From JANXQE01 sp035651635 (GTDB lineage Bacteria > Verrucomicrobiota > Verrucomicrobiia > Limisphaerales > UBA8199): a DNA stretch of 28,276 nucleotides. Below the pieces are notes generated by a model, which saw nothing but the letters and a program-made list of their open reading frames with translations, ran no database searches and was not told the origin of the DNA. Positions 1-7,880 of this stretch are shown here, piece after piece; the stretch's first letter is position 1, and every line of letters begins with the position of its first letter. The DNA is taken from assembly GCA_035651635.1 (NCBI GenBank), contig DASRFK010000316.1, positions 1-28,276 on the forward strand, in the 5' to 3' direction. A program made the translations under genes and the position numbers.

Positions 1-222
1 CGCGGCGAACAGAGCGCCACCGCCGGTGACCAGCCAAACTTCGTTGCCATCCCAGACTGGGCCGATCGCATTGAGCATGACGCGCCGTTCTTCATCGGTT
101 TTGGTGAACAGGTGCAGAGCCCCGACGCCCAGGTCAAAGCCGTCGAGCATCGCATAGCCGGTGAAGAGCGCTCCGATCAGGATGAACCAGGTCGTATTGA
201 GATCCAGAGAGCCGAAGTTCAT
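1..222 (-). CDS. cydB: Cytochrome bd ubiquinol oxidase subunit II, 5' part only
   Basis: Subunit II of the cytochrome bd quinol:O2 oxidoreductase, an inner-membrane terminal oxidase. Only the first 74 codons are in the window; the gene runs off the left edge. The translation contains FTGYAMLDGFDLGVG followed by GPVWDGNEVWLVTGGGALFAA, which are hallmark N-terminal segments of CydB. The ATG at 222-220 overlaps the cydA stop codon as ATGA, showing translational coupling with subunit I. Identity is secure despite truncation. Confidence 0.95.
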   Translation of the reverse strand, partial: MNFGSLDLNTTWFILIGALFTGYAMLDGFDLGVGALHLFTKTDEERRVMLNAIGPVWDGNEVWLVTGGGALFAA

Positions 223-1592
223 ACGACCTCCTTCATCGGCAGCGCCAGTTTGCCGGCGGGAACCAGGTCGCCGTCATCCGGACCGTGCTGAATTTTGTCA
301 TTCAGAAGATACACAAACACCGCAAACAACAGCAGGTAAACCACGCTGAACAGTATGATGGCGGCCACAACGGTGTTCGCCTTGACCACCGCCGACAGCC
401 CGGCCGATGTGCGCAGCAATCCTTGAACAATCCAGGGTTGACGACCCACTTCGGCGGCGAACCAGCCTGCCTGGTTGGCGATTTGCGGGCCGAGCGCCGA
501 GAAGACCAGCAGCCACAGCAACCAACGCTTTTCGAACAGCGACCTGCGCCAGAAATAAAGAAAGCCCAGCGAGGCAATCAAAATCATTCCGAAACCGACA
601 GCCACCATGAGGTGGAAAAGCTGAAACGTAACATTCACCGGCGGTTGATCCTTTGGATCCGGGGCGGCTTCTCGCAAGCCTGCAACAGGATTGCGGGTGT
701 CGCCATACGCTAGAAAACTCAGCATCCCTGGAATCTTCGGCCCGATGACTTTGGCGTTTTTCTCGTCCACCCAACCGAAGAGCGTGAGGGGAACATTCGA
801 GGTGGTTTCATATAGCCCCTCGAAGGCGGCTAGCTTCGTCGGCTGATTCCTGGCCACGCCTTGCGCGCTGCTGTGCCCGCTAATCAATTGCAGCAGCGAT
901 GCTATGAGGCCTACGACCAGCCCGATGCGAAGCGAAGCCCGCGCGAACGCGTCGTGTTTCCGCTTGAGCAAATACCACGCGCTGACACTAATAACGAGGA
1001 ATGCTCCAGCCTGCCAGGCGCCGCAAAGCGTGTGAAACAAGCGGTCCATCGAGGATGGATTGAACACCATTTCCCAGAAGTTGGTGATTTCCGCGCGGGC
1101 CTTCATTCCCTCACCAACGATGTGAAAGCCTGCCGGCGTTTGCATCCAGGAATTAGCTACGACGATCCAGATGGCGCTGAAATGAGCGCCGAGGCAAACC
1201 ATGCAGGTGGCAAAGAAGTGCAGCTTTCGTCCGACTTTGTCCCAACCGAAGAGCAGCACCGCGAGAAAGCCGGATTCAAGGAAGAAAGCGAAAATGCCTT
1301 CGGCCGCCAGTGCGCTGCCAAAAACGTCGCCGACGTAGCGCGAGTAGGTCGCCCAATTCGTACCGAATTCAAACTCCATCACGATGCCCGTGGCCACACC
1401 GATAGCGAAGGTAAGGGCGAAGACTTTCGTCCAAAAACGAGCCATCTGGTGATACAGGGGATTGCGGGTCTTGAGCCACAACCCTTCGATGATGACGAGC
1501 ATCACGCCAAGCCCGATGCTCAGGGGTGGATAGATATAATGGAACGAAATGGTCAGTGTGAACTGGATTCGCGAAAGGGTCAGAACATCCAT
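219..1592 (-). CDS. cydA: Cytochrome bd ubiquinol oxidase subunit I
   Basis: Subunit I carries haems b558, b595 and d and the quinol site, reducing O2 to water in the inner membrane. I start it at the ATG at 1592 (MDVLTLSRIQF), which aligns with the start of E. coli CydA; an in-frame TTG at 1634 would add 14 residues. The haem-ligand positions are visible: His18 in the first helix (TISFHYIYPP), His187 (LFHTLCGAW) and Met329 (FHLMVAVGFG). GWFAAEVGRQPW is the conserved C-terminal signature. At about 457 residues it is shorter than the E. coli protein (522), and the quinol loop after NQPTKLAAFEGLYET is compact, as in short Q-loop (CIO-like) enzymes. bd oxidases are commonly sulfide- and cyanide-tolerant, which fits the sulfur-handling neighbours. 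A long antisense reading frame here is a codon shadow. Confidence 0.95.
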   Translation of the reverse strand: MDVLTLSRIQFTLTISFHYIYPPLSIGLGVMLVIIEGLWLKTRNPLYHQMARFWTKVFALTFAIGVATGIVMEFEFGTNWATYSRYVGDVFGSALAAEGIFAFFLESGFLAVLLFGWDKVGRKLHFFATCMVCLGAHFSAIWIVVANSWMQTPAGFHIVGEGMKARAEITNFWEMVFNPSSMDRLFHTLCGAWQAGAFLVISVSAWYLLKRKHDAFARASLRIGLVVGLIASLLQLISGHSSAQGVARNQPTKLAAFEGLYETTSNVPLTLFGWVDEKNAKVIGPKIPGMLSFLAYGDTRNPVAGLREAAPDPKDQPPVNVTFQLFHLMVAVGFGMILIASLGFLYFWRRSLFEKRWLLWLLVFSALGPQIANQAGWFAAEVGRQPWIVQGLLRTSAGLSAVVKANTVVAAIILFSVVYLLLFAVFVYLLNDKIQHGPDDGDLVPAGKLALPMKEVV

Positions 1593-1655
1593 ATGCTTGG
1601 CATGTGTGATAATAACCGACGCAGCCACGGTCAACGCGACCGGTGGAACTTCAGA

Positions 1656-2018
1656 CTACCCTGCGAGAATCTTCTGAGCTCGCCCGTACGAACCGAGGTT
1701 GAACGCGTTACGGTAACCCATCTTCCTGAGAGCGCTCTTTCCGATGCCACTCCGACCGCCGCTCAAACAGTGCAATAAGATCGCTTGCTCCTTGCCCGGG
1801 GCATGTCGCCCGATCTGGTCCCGCAAACAATGGAGCGGAATGTTCAGGACCCCGGGCAGATGCTTCTCCTGAAACTCCGCTTCACTGCGGACATCGATGA
1901 CCTTCCCGCCCCTTTTCAGCCACTCGCGAGCCACCTCTGGGCTCACTAAAGCTAATCGCTTCAGGACCAGGAAAGCTGCGATCGCACCCCCGATGATGAT
2001 CCATGTTGGCCAATTCAT
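1656..2018 (-). CDS. Membrane-anchored single-domain rhodanese
   Basis: A 120-residue protein with one N-terminal membrane helix (residues about 5-22, WIIIGGAIAAFLVLKRLAL) followed by a rhodanese fold. KVIDVRSEAEFQEKHLPGVLNIP is split across the usual CH2A region, and the active-site loop HCLSGGRSG carries the catalytic cysteine that would take up sulfane sulfur as a persulfide. It lies 37 bases after the CoA-disulfide reductase gene, which itself ends in a rhodanese domain, and 63 bases before cydA. Rhodaneses transfer sulfane sulfur between thiols; the natural donor and acceptor cannot be told from sequence. The membrane anchor places it near the bd oxidase. Orientation of the domain (cytoplasm or periplasm) is undetermined. 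Confidence 0.88.
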   Translation of the reverse strand: MNWPTWIIIGGAIAAFLVLKRLALVSPEVAREWLKRGGKVIDVRSEAEFQEKHLPGVLNIPLHCLRDQIGRHAPGKEQAILLHCLSGGRSGIGKSALRKMGYRNAFNLGSYGRAQKILAG

Positions 2019-2054
2019 ATGCGCCGGGTCACGGCTGATAAATACCGGACAGCT

Positions 2055-3734
2055 TTATCCCCGGAGCTTTTCGTACGGCCAAACCGCCATCCCTCCGTCC
2101 ATAACACTGACGCGTGAAAAGCCGGCCCCTTGTAATATTTTGGCGGCTTCGTACCCGCGCAGGGAGACTTTACAGAACGCGACGATGTCCTTGTCTTTGG
2201 GCATTTCACCTATGCGTGCGCGCAAGGCGCCCAAGGGGATTAGCGTTGAGTTGGCCAGATGTTCCTGTTGATGCTCAGCCGGGCTGCGCACATCCAATAG
2301 AAGCAAGTCCTGTTTGGAATCAAGTCGCGCTTTAACCTCCATCGGCGTGATCCCCGTTACTTGGCCATCCAGCTTATTTCGCGCCACGTTAGCGGCCGTG
2401 ATGATGTTGTCCATGGCTGGCGAATAGGGTGGAGCGTAGCACAAGTCCACTTTTGAAAGTTGGTCCACCGTCATGCCCGCGGTGATTGCCATCGCCGCCA
2501 CATCCATGCGTTTGTCCCCGGCACCTGGTCCGACCGCCTGAGCACCAAGCAGCTTTCGAGACTTTGAATCCACCACCAACTTTATGATTAAAGGTTTGGC
2601 GGTCGGCATGTAATGCGGTCGATCGCTGTCTGGAACCAGCACCGTGGTGACTTTATAACCATGCTGCCGGGCAGCGGCTTCGGTTAGGCCGGTGCGGGCA
2701 ACACAAAAGTCAAAAACCCGGCAGACTGTACTGCCGAGGACACCGGGGAAAGTGTCCTGGCCGCCGCAAATATTAATGGCAGCTACCCGTCCCTGCTTGT
2801 TGGCCGTGGAACCCATCGGCACGTAGCAGGGCTTACCGCTCACAAGATCGGTGCTTTCAACGCAATCGCCAGCGGCATAAATATCCCGGTCGGAGGTGCT
2901 CTGCCTCTCGTCCACTTTGATGCCGCCAGTAGTACCAATCTGAAGCCCGGCAGAACGGGCAAGCTCCACATAAGGTCTGACACCCATGCCGAGAATCACC
3001 AGGTCTGCCGGCAGTCGTCCTTGGCTTGTCAAAACCGCGCTGACGCGGCCGTTGCCCTCGAATCCGGTTACCTGCGTGTTGGTCAGGAGTTTCACCCCTT
3101 TTGATTCCATGTGACGTTCAACCAACCGCGCCATTTCCCAGTCAAGCATGCGCAGAATGTGCGGCATCATTTCCACCACGGTGACCCGGCATCCGCACTC
3201 GACCAGGGCTTCGACGGCTTCCACGCCGATCAACCCTCCGCCGATCATCACGACCTCCCGGGTCGTGGCCTGGGCCAGCAAGGCTCTGATGCCGGCCGCG
3301 TCCGGAACGCTGTGCAGCGTAGAAATATTGCCCAACGTCACATTGGCGAGAGAGGGAATGACGGGTTTAGCCCCAGTCGCCAGCACCAGCTTGTCATAAT
3401 CGAGCCAGGTGTCAGCGCTCTCGCCCTTTCGCCGGACACGAACATGCTTCTGCGCACGGTCGATCTCCAAGGCCTCGGTTTCTGTGAGGACCTTTACGTT
3501 TTTGACCTTCTGAAAGAAGGCCGGGTCGCGTACCACGCCGATTGGCGTGCTCATCAAGTCCCTCTGCTCTTTGACCGTTCCGGAAACGTAGTAGGGCAAA
3601 CCGCATCCGGCGTAAGAGATGAATTTTCCCTTTTCGATGATGGTTACTTCGGCTTGCGGGTTCAGCCGCATGATTTTGGATGCCGCTTTGGGACCGGCCG
3701 CTACTCCTCCGATGACAATAACTTTCAGGGGCAT
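2055..3734 (-). CDS. CoA-disulfide / NADH-dependent persulfide reductase with C-terminal rhodanese domain
   Basis: A 559-residue FAD- and NAD(P)H-dependent disulfide reductase fused to a rhodanese, the CoADR-RHD/Npsr architecture. The start at the ATG at 3734 gives MPLKVIVIGGVAAG, the FAD-binding beta-alpha-beta unit. The single redox cysteine is Cys44 in SYAGCGLPYYVSG, typical of CoA-disulfide reductases rather than of glutathione reductase-like enzymes with CxxxxC. A second dinucleotide motif (MIGGGLIGVEAVEAL) binds NAD(P)H, and AAGDCVE is the FAD pyrophosphate-contact motif. Residues about 460-559 form the rhodanese domain (LLLDVRSPAEH) with catalytic Cys521 (VAFCKVSLRG). Known family members reduce CoA disulfide, CoA persulfide or polysulfide. 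An in-frame upstream extension to 3971 overlaps the anti-sigma gene and is not coding-like. Confidence 0.92.
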   Translation of the reverse strand: MPLKVIVIGGVAAGPKAASKIMRLNPQAEVTIIEKGKFISYAGCGLPYYVSGTVKEQRDLMSTPIGVVRDPAFFQKVKNVKVLTETEALEIDRAQKHVRVRRKGESADTWLDYDKLVLATGAKPVIPSLANVTLGNISTLHSVPDAAGIRALLAQATTREVVMIGGGLIGVEAVEALVECGCRVTVVEMMPHILRMLDWEMARLVERHMESKGVKLLTNTQVTGFEGNGRVSAVLTSQGRLPADLVILGMGVRPYVELARSAGLQIGTTGGIKVDERQSTSDRDIYAAGDCVESTDLVSGKPCYVPMGSTANKQGRVAAINICGGQDTFPGVLGSTVCRVFDFCVARTGLTEAAARQHGYKVTTVLVPDSDRPHYMPTAKPLIIKLVVDSKSRKLLGAQAVGPGAGDKRMDVAAMAITAGMTVDQLSKVDLCYAPPYSPAMDNIITAANVARNKLDGQVTGITPMEVKARLDSKQDLLLLDVRSPAEHQQEHLANSTLIPLGALRARIGEMPKDKDIVAFCKVSLRGYEAAKILQGAGFSRVSVMDGGMAVWPYEKLRG

Positions 3735-3765
3735 ATTCTGTTTAGGGTCTTTTGCGCGTTGGTAG

Positions 3766-4014
3766 TCACTGATCTCCAATGTGCGTTTCTTTCCATCGCT
3801 GCCGGAGGACGGTGCGGAGCCGCTCGCGGAATTCGGCAGGTAATTTGTAGGGTTGCCCCTCTTTGTAGAGCGTGATCGTCTTACGGATATTGTCGACGAC
3901 GATTTTGCAGGGATTGCAGCCGGCCATGTGTTTCTCGAACTCCTCGCACACCGCCGGGTCCACCGTTCCATCCACGTATTCGTTCAAATACTTTAGCAAT
4001 TCTTCGCACTTCAT
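3766..4014 (-). CDS. Zinc-binding anti-sigma factor (RsrA/ZAS-like)
   Basis: An 82-residue protein that probably binds and inhibits the ECF sigma factor encoded just upstream. I chose the ATG at 4014 because AGAGGA lies about 11 bases before it and the protein then begins MKCEELLKYL. The zinc-binding anti-sigma pattern is clear: Cys3, then His29-x3-Cys33-x2-Cys36 (HMAGCNPC). The 26-residue Cys-His spacing and HxxxCxxC match the RsrA zinc site, in which zinc is lost on disulfide stress. An additional Cys23 is present. No membrane segment is visible, so it is a soluble, potentially redox-sensing anti-sigma factor. It lies 83 bases after the sigma gene. That it senses thiol oxidation is inference from family and context. 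Confidence 0.85.
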   Translation of the reverse strand: MKCEELLKYLNEYVDGTVDPAVCEEFEKHMAGCNPCKIVVDNIRKTITLYKEGQPYKLPAEFRERLRTVLRQRWKETHIGDQ

Positions 4015-4097
4015 GGCTTGTCGATCCTCTACAACTGAGCCTCGTCTGAAGAAAAAGTTACAGGGAGAAGTTCGCAAGCGCCTTCCGCTAGAACAAC

Positions 4098-4754
4098 TCA
4101 GTGCATATGGTCGTGCCTCCGTGTTACGCGCCGAGCAGGGTCGCCCAGGGTGCGGGTCAGCAGTTCCCGAAGTTGCAGACGTGCGCGGAGCAGCCGCACC
4201 TTGGTATTGGCTTCGCTTAAGCCCAAGGCCTCGGCGGTTTCCCTGACTGAAAGTCCCTCCACGTCACGCAGAAGAAAGACCAACCGGTGTTTTTCGTCCA
4301 ACTCGGCCAGTGCTTCGTCCAAGAGTCGCTGGATTTCATGCTGATGCACCAGTTCTTCTGGAGATTGTCTCCAGTCAGCAATGTATTCTGGATGTGGAAT
4401 AGCGTCCGAATCGTCCGTCCCCTCGCTCGCTTCCTCGAGGGAAACCGTGTTCAGGCCCTTTCGTTTGCGGATTATTTTGAGGGCGGCGTAAGTGGCGATG
4501 CGCAGTAGCCACGTGGAAAAGCTGGCTTCGCCGCGGAATCCACCTAGATTCTCGAGAGCGCTCAGAAAAGTCTGCTGCGTGACATCTTCAGCGTCCTGCT
4601 CCTGCCGCAGCATTCGTAATGCGAGCGAATAAACACGCCGCTCATATCGGTTGGTCAATGCTTCAAAGGCGCCCAGATCGCCTGCTTTGGCACGCTGCAC
4701 CAGTTCGGAGTCGAGCATGTCAACGCTTTTGGCGCGGGGTGAGAGGTCTTTCAT
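4098..4754 (-). CDS. RNA polymerase ECF sigma factor (sigma-70 family, RpoE-like)
   Basis: A 218-residue group IV sigma factor. Region 2 is residues about 18-95: RRVYSLALRMLRQEQDAEDV and QQTFLSALENL, with FSTWLLRIATYAALKIIRKR for -10 recognition and strand opening. Region 4 is residues about 140-200: RLVFLLRDVEGLSVRETAEA and LGLSEANTKVRLLRARLQLR, the helix-turn-helix for the -35 element. The linker is acidic. Its ATG (4754) overlaps the stop of the ABC ATPase gene as ATGA, so it is translated from the same message as the exporter. The zinc anti-sigma gene follows. Which promoters it reads cannot be determined here; autoregulation of part of this operon is a reasonable guess. Confidence 0.95.
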   Translation of the reverse strand: MKDLSPRAKSVDMLDSELVQRAKAGDLGAFEALTNRYERRVYSLALRMLRQEQDAEDVTQQTFLSALENLGGFRGEASFSTWLLRIATYAALKIIRKRKGLNTVSLEEASEGTDDSDAIPHPEYIADWRQSPEELVHQHEIQRLLDEALAELDEKHRLVFLLRDVEGLSVRETAEALGLSEANTKVRLLRARLQLRELLTRTLGDPARRVTRRHDHMH

Positions 4755-5470
4755 GCAGAGGGCAACGTTTTCTGTCCAGAACGCAGGCTCCCGTCCTCCA
4801 TTTCGATAACACGATCAAATACATCGAGGGCCCGATGATCATGTGTCACTACAATAACCGCGGCACCACGCTCATGGGCGACTTTGCGGAACAACTCCAT
4901 GACCTGCCGCCCGCGCTGGCTATCCAGGGCGGCCGTGGGTTCGTCGGCCAGAATCAAATTCGGCTCATTGGCCAGCGCTCGGGCAACCGCGACGCGCTGC
5001 TGCTGGCCGCCAGAAAGCGCATTGGGCAGGTTGCTCGCACGATCCGCGACCCCGAGATACTCGAGAAGTTCCAGCGAGCGCCGACGCGCTGTGCGCGGAG
5101 CAACGTCATTGATCTCCAGGGCCACTTGGACGTTTTCCACCGCATTGAGAAACGGAATGAGGTTTGCTTTTTGGAACACAAACCCCAGATGACGACGACG
5201 GAATTGGCTCAAGTCCACCTTGGCGCGGTCAGCGTCCATTACCAATTCTCCCCCGATGTGGATGCGCCCAGCCGTAGGCGGATTGATCAGACCAATCGCG
5301 GTCAGGAGGGTGGATTTGCCTGCACCGCTCGGCCCCAACAGTGCTACGACCTCGCTCCGCTCGATGCGCAAGGAGACGTCACGCATCGCCACGACTTCGG
5401 TATTGCCCGAGCCATAGGTTTTGCTCAGGCCAACGACTTCCACCGCTGGATGGGTAGCGCTGGCATTCAT
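4751..5470 (-). CDS. ABC transporter ATP-binding protein (LolD/MacB/DevA type)
   Basis: The cytoplasmic ATPase of a tripartite exporter with the next two upstream genes. The ATG at 5470 overlaps the permease stop as ATGA, so I prefer it to the longer frame beginning at 5509. Walker A is GPSGAGKST (residues about 46-54), the Q-loop is FVFQKANLIPF, the signature is LSGGQQQRVAVARAL, Walker B is LILADEPTAALD and the switch histidine is in VTHDH. Length (239 residues) and motifs match the LolD/MacB/DevA subfamily, which drives mechanotransmission rather than conventional substrate channels. The exported substrate is unknown. The context of thiol- and metal-related genes hints at a thiol conjugate, metallophore or damaged lipid or peptide, but that is inference. 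Confidence 0.93.
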   Translation of the reverse strand: MNASATHPAVEVVGLSKTYGSGNTEVVAMRDVSLRIERSEVVALLGPSGAGKSTLLTAIGLINPPTAGRIHIGGELVMDADRAKVDLSQFRRRHLGFVFQKANLIPFLNAVENVQVALEINDVAPRTARRRSLELLEYLGVADRASNLPNALSGGQQQRVAVARALANEPNLILADEPTAALDSQRGRQVMELFRKVAHERGAAVIVVTHDHRALDVFDRVIEMEDGSLRSGQKTLPSA

Positions 5471-6678
5471 GACAGAACGGTGTTGGGCGAGATGCGCAAG
5501 GCTTTCCAAATGCCCAATAGGCTGGCGGCTACAGCAATTCCAGTGGTGGCTGCTGCGAGCACCCAGAGATCAGGGGGCGTGATAACCACCAGCCGCGGAA
5601 ATAGTGGAAAGAGCCAGTGACCCAGCAACGTCGCCAGGCCATAACCAAGCGCGCCAAGCAACAGGGCTTGCTGCACGATGAGCCCCACAACGAGCCGGTT
5701 CCGGGCGCCCATAAGCTTGAGCATCGCGATATCGTGCGTCTTATCGAGCGTGAGGGTGTAAAGGATGAGCGTCATGATGATGGTCGAGACGACCACTAAG
5801 ATGGCGCGGAACAGCCCTAATTGCCGCCGCGACCGGTCCACGAACCCATGCACCAGCAGGTCCTGCTGTTGCTTTTGGGTATAGACCGTCAGGTCAGGCC
5901 AGCCTTGGATGGTGTTGATGACTGCTTGGGAATCGGCACCCGGCGCCAGCCGAACCAAGACTGCACTGACTGTTGGCGGCAGGATCGCAGGCAGGTTTGC
6001 CGTCAGACCGGAGACGCGCGTCAGGAGGCCGGGTTGTTGCTGGCCGAGATCCTGTCCCAGCAATTGCTGGACCCGGGTGTTGCGTTGTAACCGAATGGCC
6101 TCGCCCGGTTGGTCGAACTGAATTGCCTGGGCATCCGGCAACGTGAAGAAAGCCATTCCGTCACCCGAGGCTGAGGTCATGCCTTTGGTAAGCCCGACCA
6201 CACTGTAAAAATCCTTGCCCAGTTTAATCTGCTGGCCAAGCCGCAGGCCGAGGCTGAGGTCAGCGACTATTTCGTAATGCGCCTGGCCGAGAGGTCGGCC
6301 TACAACCAAGGGCAGCCAGGCTCCCGTATCATCCGGCCAAACCAGGCCCTGGATGGCAAGACGCAGAGGACGTCCAGAGGCTTCGCGCTGGATGGTCCAA
6401 TAAACAAATCTCCGTGAGTTGGCTACACCGGGCACGGCCAGGAGCCGGTTCTCGACACTGGCCGGCACCGAAGAGATTTCGGCAAAGGGGCCGCGTGTGT
6501 TGCGCTGCACCACCCATAAGTCGGCGTTCACGCGGTCCACCAGTAACGTGGCTTCATAGACCAATCCGTGGTAAATGCCGCCCATGCCGAGGACGATCAT
6601 GAGCAGCAACCCGATGCCGCAGGCGGTGAGGCCGAACCGGGCGAGGTTGTGTCGAATGTCCCGTGCCGCAAGGTTCAT
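5467..6678 (-). CDS. ABC transporter permease, MacB/DevC/FtsX type
   Basis: A 403-residue inner-membrane protein. Its first membrane helix (LTACGIGLLLMIVLGMGGIY) is followed by a large periplasmic domain (about residues 45-280) and three C-terminal helices: AILVVVSTIIMTLILYTLTL, IVQQALLLGALGYGLATLLG and VLAAATTGIAVAASLLGIW. This four-helix FtsX-like topology, with TLDKTHDIAMLKLMGARNRL after helix 2, is characteristic of MacB-superfamily permeases; the N-terminal RVNADLWVVQ segment resembles DevC. The ATG at 6678 overlaps the adaptor stop as ATGA and its own stop overlaps the ATPase start, so adaptor, permease and ATPase are tightly coupled. Together they would form a tripartite exporter that needs a TolC-like outer-membrane partner, not found in this window. 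Confidence 0.92.
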   Translation of the reverse strand: MNLAARDIRHNLARFGLTACGIGLLLMIVLGMGGIYHGLVYEATLLVDRVNADLWVVQRNTRGPFAEISSVPASVENRLLAVPGVANSRRFVYWTIQREASGRPLRLAIQGLVWPDDTGAWLPLVVGRPLGQAHYEIVADLSLGLRLGQQIKLGKDFYSVVGLTKGMTSASGDGMAFFTLPDAQAIQFDQPGEAIRLQRNTRVQQLLGQDLGQQQPGLLTRVSGLTANLPAILPPTVSAVLVRLAPGADSQAVINTIQGWPDLTVYTQKQQQDLLVHGFVDRSRRQLGLFRAILVVVSTIIMTLILYTLTLDKTHDIAMLKLMGARNRLVVGLIVQQALLLGALGYGLATLLGHWLFPLFPRLVVITPPDLWVLAAATTGIAVAASLLGIWKALRISPNTVLS

Positions 6679-7868
6679 GGAGTGGCCGTTTTAGCCAAGA
6701 GCGGATGGGCAGCCTGAAGGCGTACGCGCTGGCCCTCCAACGTTAGACCGTTAACATCCCCCGCCCGGGCCACCACTTGTTCTCCCGCCGCCAGCCCCGA
6801 GGTGACTTCGAATGTTTCGCGCCCACGCAGCCCGAGTTCCACCGTTCGCCAGCGAGCCCGGGCCTGATCGTTCACTAGCACGCCTGGCTGCCCGTCGCGC
6901 CAGAGCAGGAATTTCGCCGGCAGAACGAGGGTTTTTGCCGCGCACCCCGTCTCGATATAAACCTCCGCGCGCTGACCAATGGTCCAGTTGTCCGGCAAGT
7001 CTCGCACCAGCACATCCACTACGAACTCGCGGGTTTCGGGATCCGTCTGACGGCCCAACCGCGCCACATATCCCGCGTAGGACTTTGACGGTTCGGAACG
7101 GAACACCACACGCGCCGGCTGATTGGTCCTTAGAGGCGCCATAGCCGTTTCGTCCACCCATGCAGACACCCAAACTTCGTTGGTATCCACAAGGTCAAGA
7201 ATGGAGGCCCCGGGTGTGACGACGTCGCCAGGGTCGTGGTTGCGCCTGATCACCAGGCCGCTGAACGGCGCGGGAATCAGCGTATCGGCGACAAGCTCCT
7301 GTTGATAGCCAAGCTGCTTCGCGGCCGCGATTTGTTGACGTTCGGCTTCCAGGATCGCAGATAGCGCCACGGCCAGCCCCGCCTCGCCAACGTGCAGTTG
7401 TTCGACCACGGTGTCATAGTCGGATGCGGAGGCGATTCGGTTGGTGAAGAGAGAGGCGACCCGGTCGAACTCGATTCGGGCCAGTTTCAAGACCGCCTGG
7501 GCCCGCGCTTGATCGTCTCCGACCCTGCGGACGGTGGCTTGGGCGGCGTTCAGCGTGGCCTGCGCCATCTCGACCTGGCGGCGTTGTTCGCTATCATCCA
7601 GCCTCGCCAACAACTGCCCATTAGCCACAAAGTCATTTTGGTCCACCAGCACTTGCACCAGCCGGCCTTGAAAGACCTTCGGGCTGGCCGCCGCCTTGTA
7701 ATGCGTGTTGAGCGTGCCAGTGCCCATTACCTCGCCGTGAACTTCTCCCGTCGCGAGGGTATGGGCCGTGACCGTCACGGGACTAAACTCCAAGCGATAG
7801 ACGGCGACAATGGCGACGGTTGCAAGGATTAATCCTGGCAGGAGTTTGCGTAAAGAGAAGCGTTTCAT
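6675..7868 (-). CDS. HlyD/DevB-type periplasmic adaptor (membrane fusion protein)
   Basis: A 397-residue adaptor that would bridge the inner-membrane permease and an outer-membrane channel. It has an N-terminal membrane anchor (LLPGLILATVAIVAVYRL, residues about 9-26) and the first half of a lipoyl domain (GTGTLNTHYKAAASPKVFQG). A coiled-coil hairpin follows (about 85-195), then the second lipoyl half (PAPFSGLVIRRNHDPGDVV) and a beta-barrel plus membrane-proximal region (VWVSAWVDETAMAPLRTNQP onward). It follows the ccdA stop by 12 bases and its stop overlaps the permease start. The gene order adaptor-permease-ATPase is that of DevBCA/MacAB-like exporters. No substrate can be deduced. Confidence 0.92.
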   Translation of the reverse strand: MKRFSLRKLLPGLILATVAIVAVYRLEFSPVTVTAHTLATGEVHGEVMGTGTLNTHYKAAASPKVFQGRLVQVLVDQNDFVANGQLLARLDDSEQRRQVEMAQATLNAAQATVRRVGDDQARAQAVLKLARIEFDRVASLFTNRIASASDYDTVVEQLHVGEAGLAVALSAILEAERQQIAAAKQLGYQQELVADTLIPAPFSGLVIRRNHDPGDVVTPGASILDLVDTNEVWVSAWVDETAMAPLRTNQPARVVFRSEPSKSYAGYVARLGRQTDPETREFVVDVLVRDLPDNWTIGQRAEVYIETGCAAKTLVLPAKFLLWRDGQPGVLVNDQARARWRTVELGLRGRETFEVTSGLAAGEQVVARAGDVNGLTLEGQRVRLQAAHPLLAKTATP

Positions 7869-7880
7869 AAACGGTTGAGG

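Noticed and set aside
861..1778. Plus-strand open frame of 305 codons opposite cydA
   Set aside because: The opposite strand encodes a clear CydA with all haem-ligand motifs; the plus-strand product is charged, motif-free and explained by codon bias.
3735..3971. N-terminal extension of the persulfide reductase
   Set aside because: The extension is Arg/Ser-rich, overlaps the anti-sigma gene, and the FAD motif begins right after the ATG at 3734.
4619..5620. Plus-strand open frame of 333 codons opposite the ABC ATPase
   Set aside because: It spans several minus-strand genes with intact Walker and signature motifs and has no recognisable domain.
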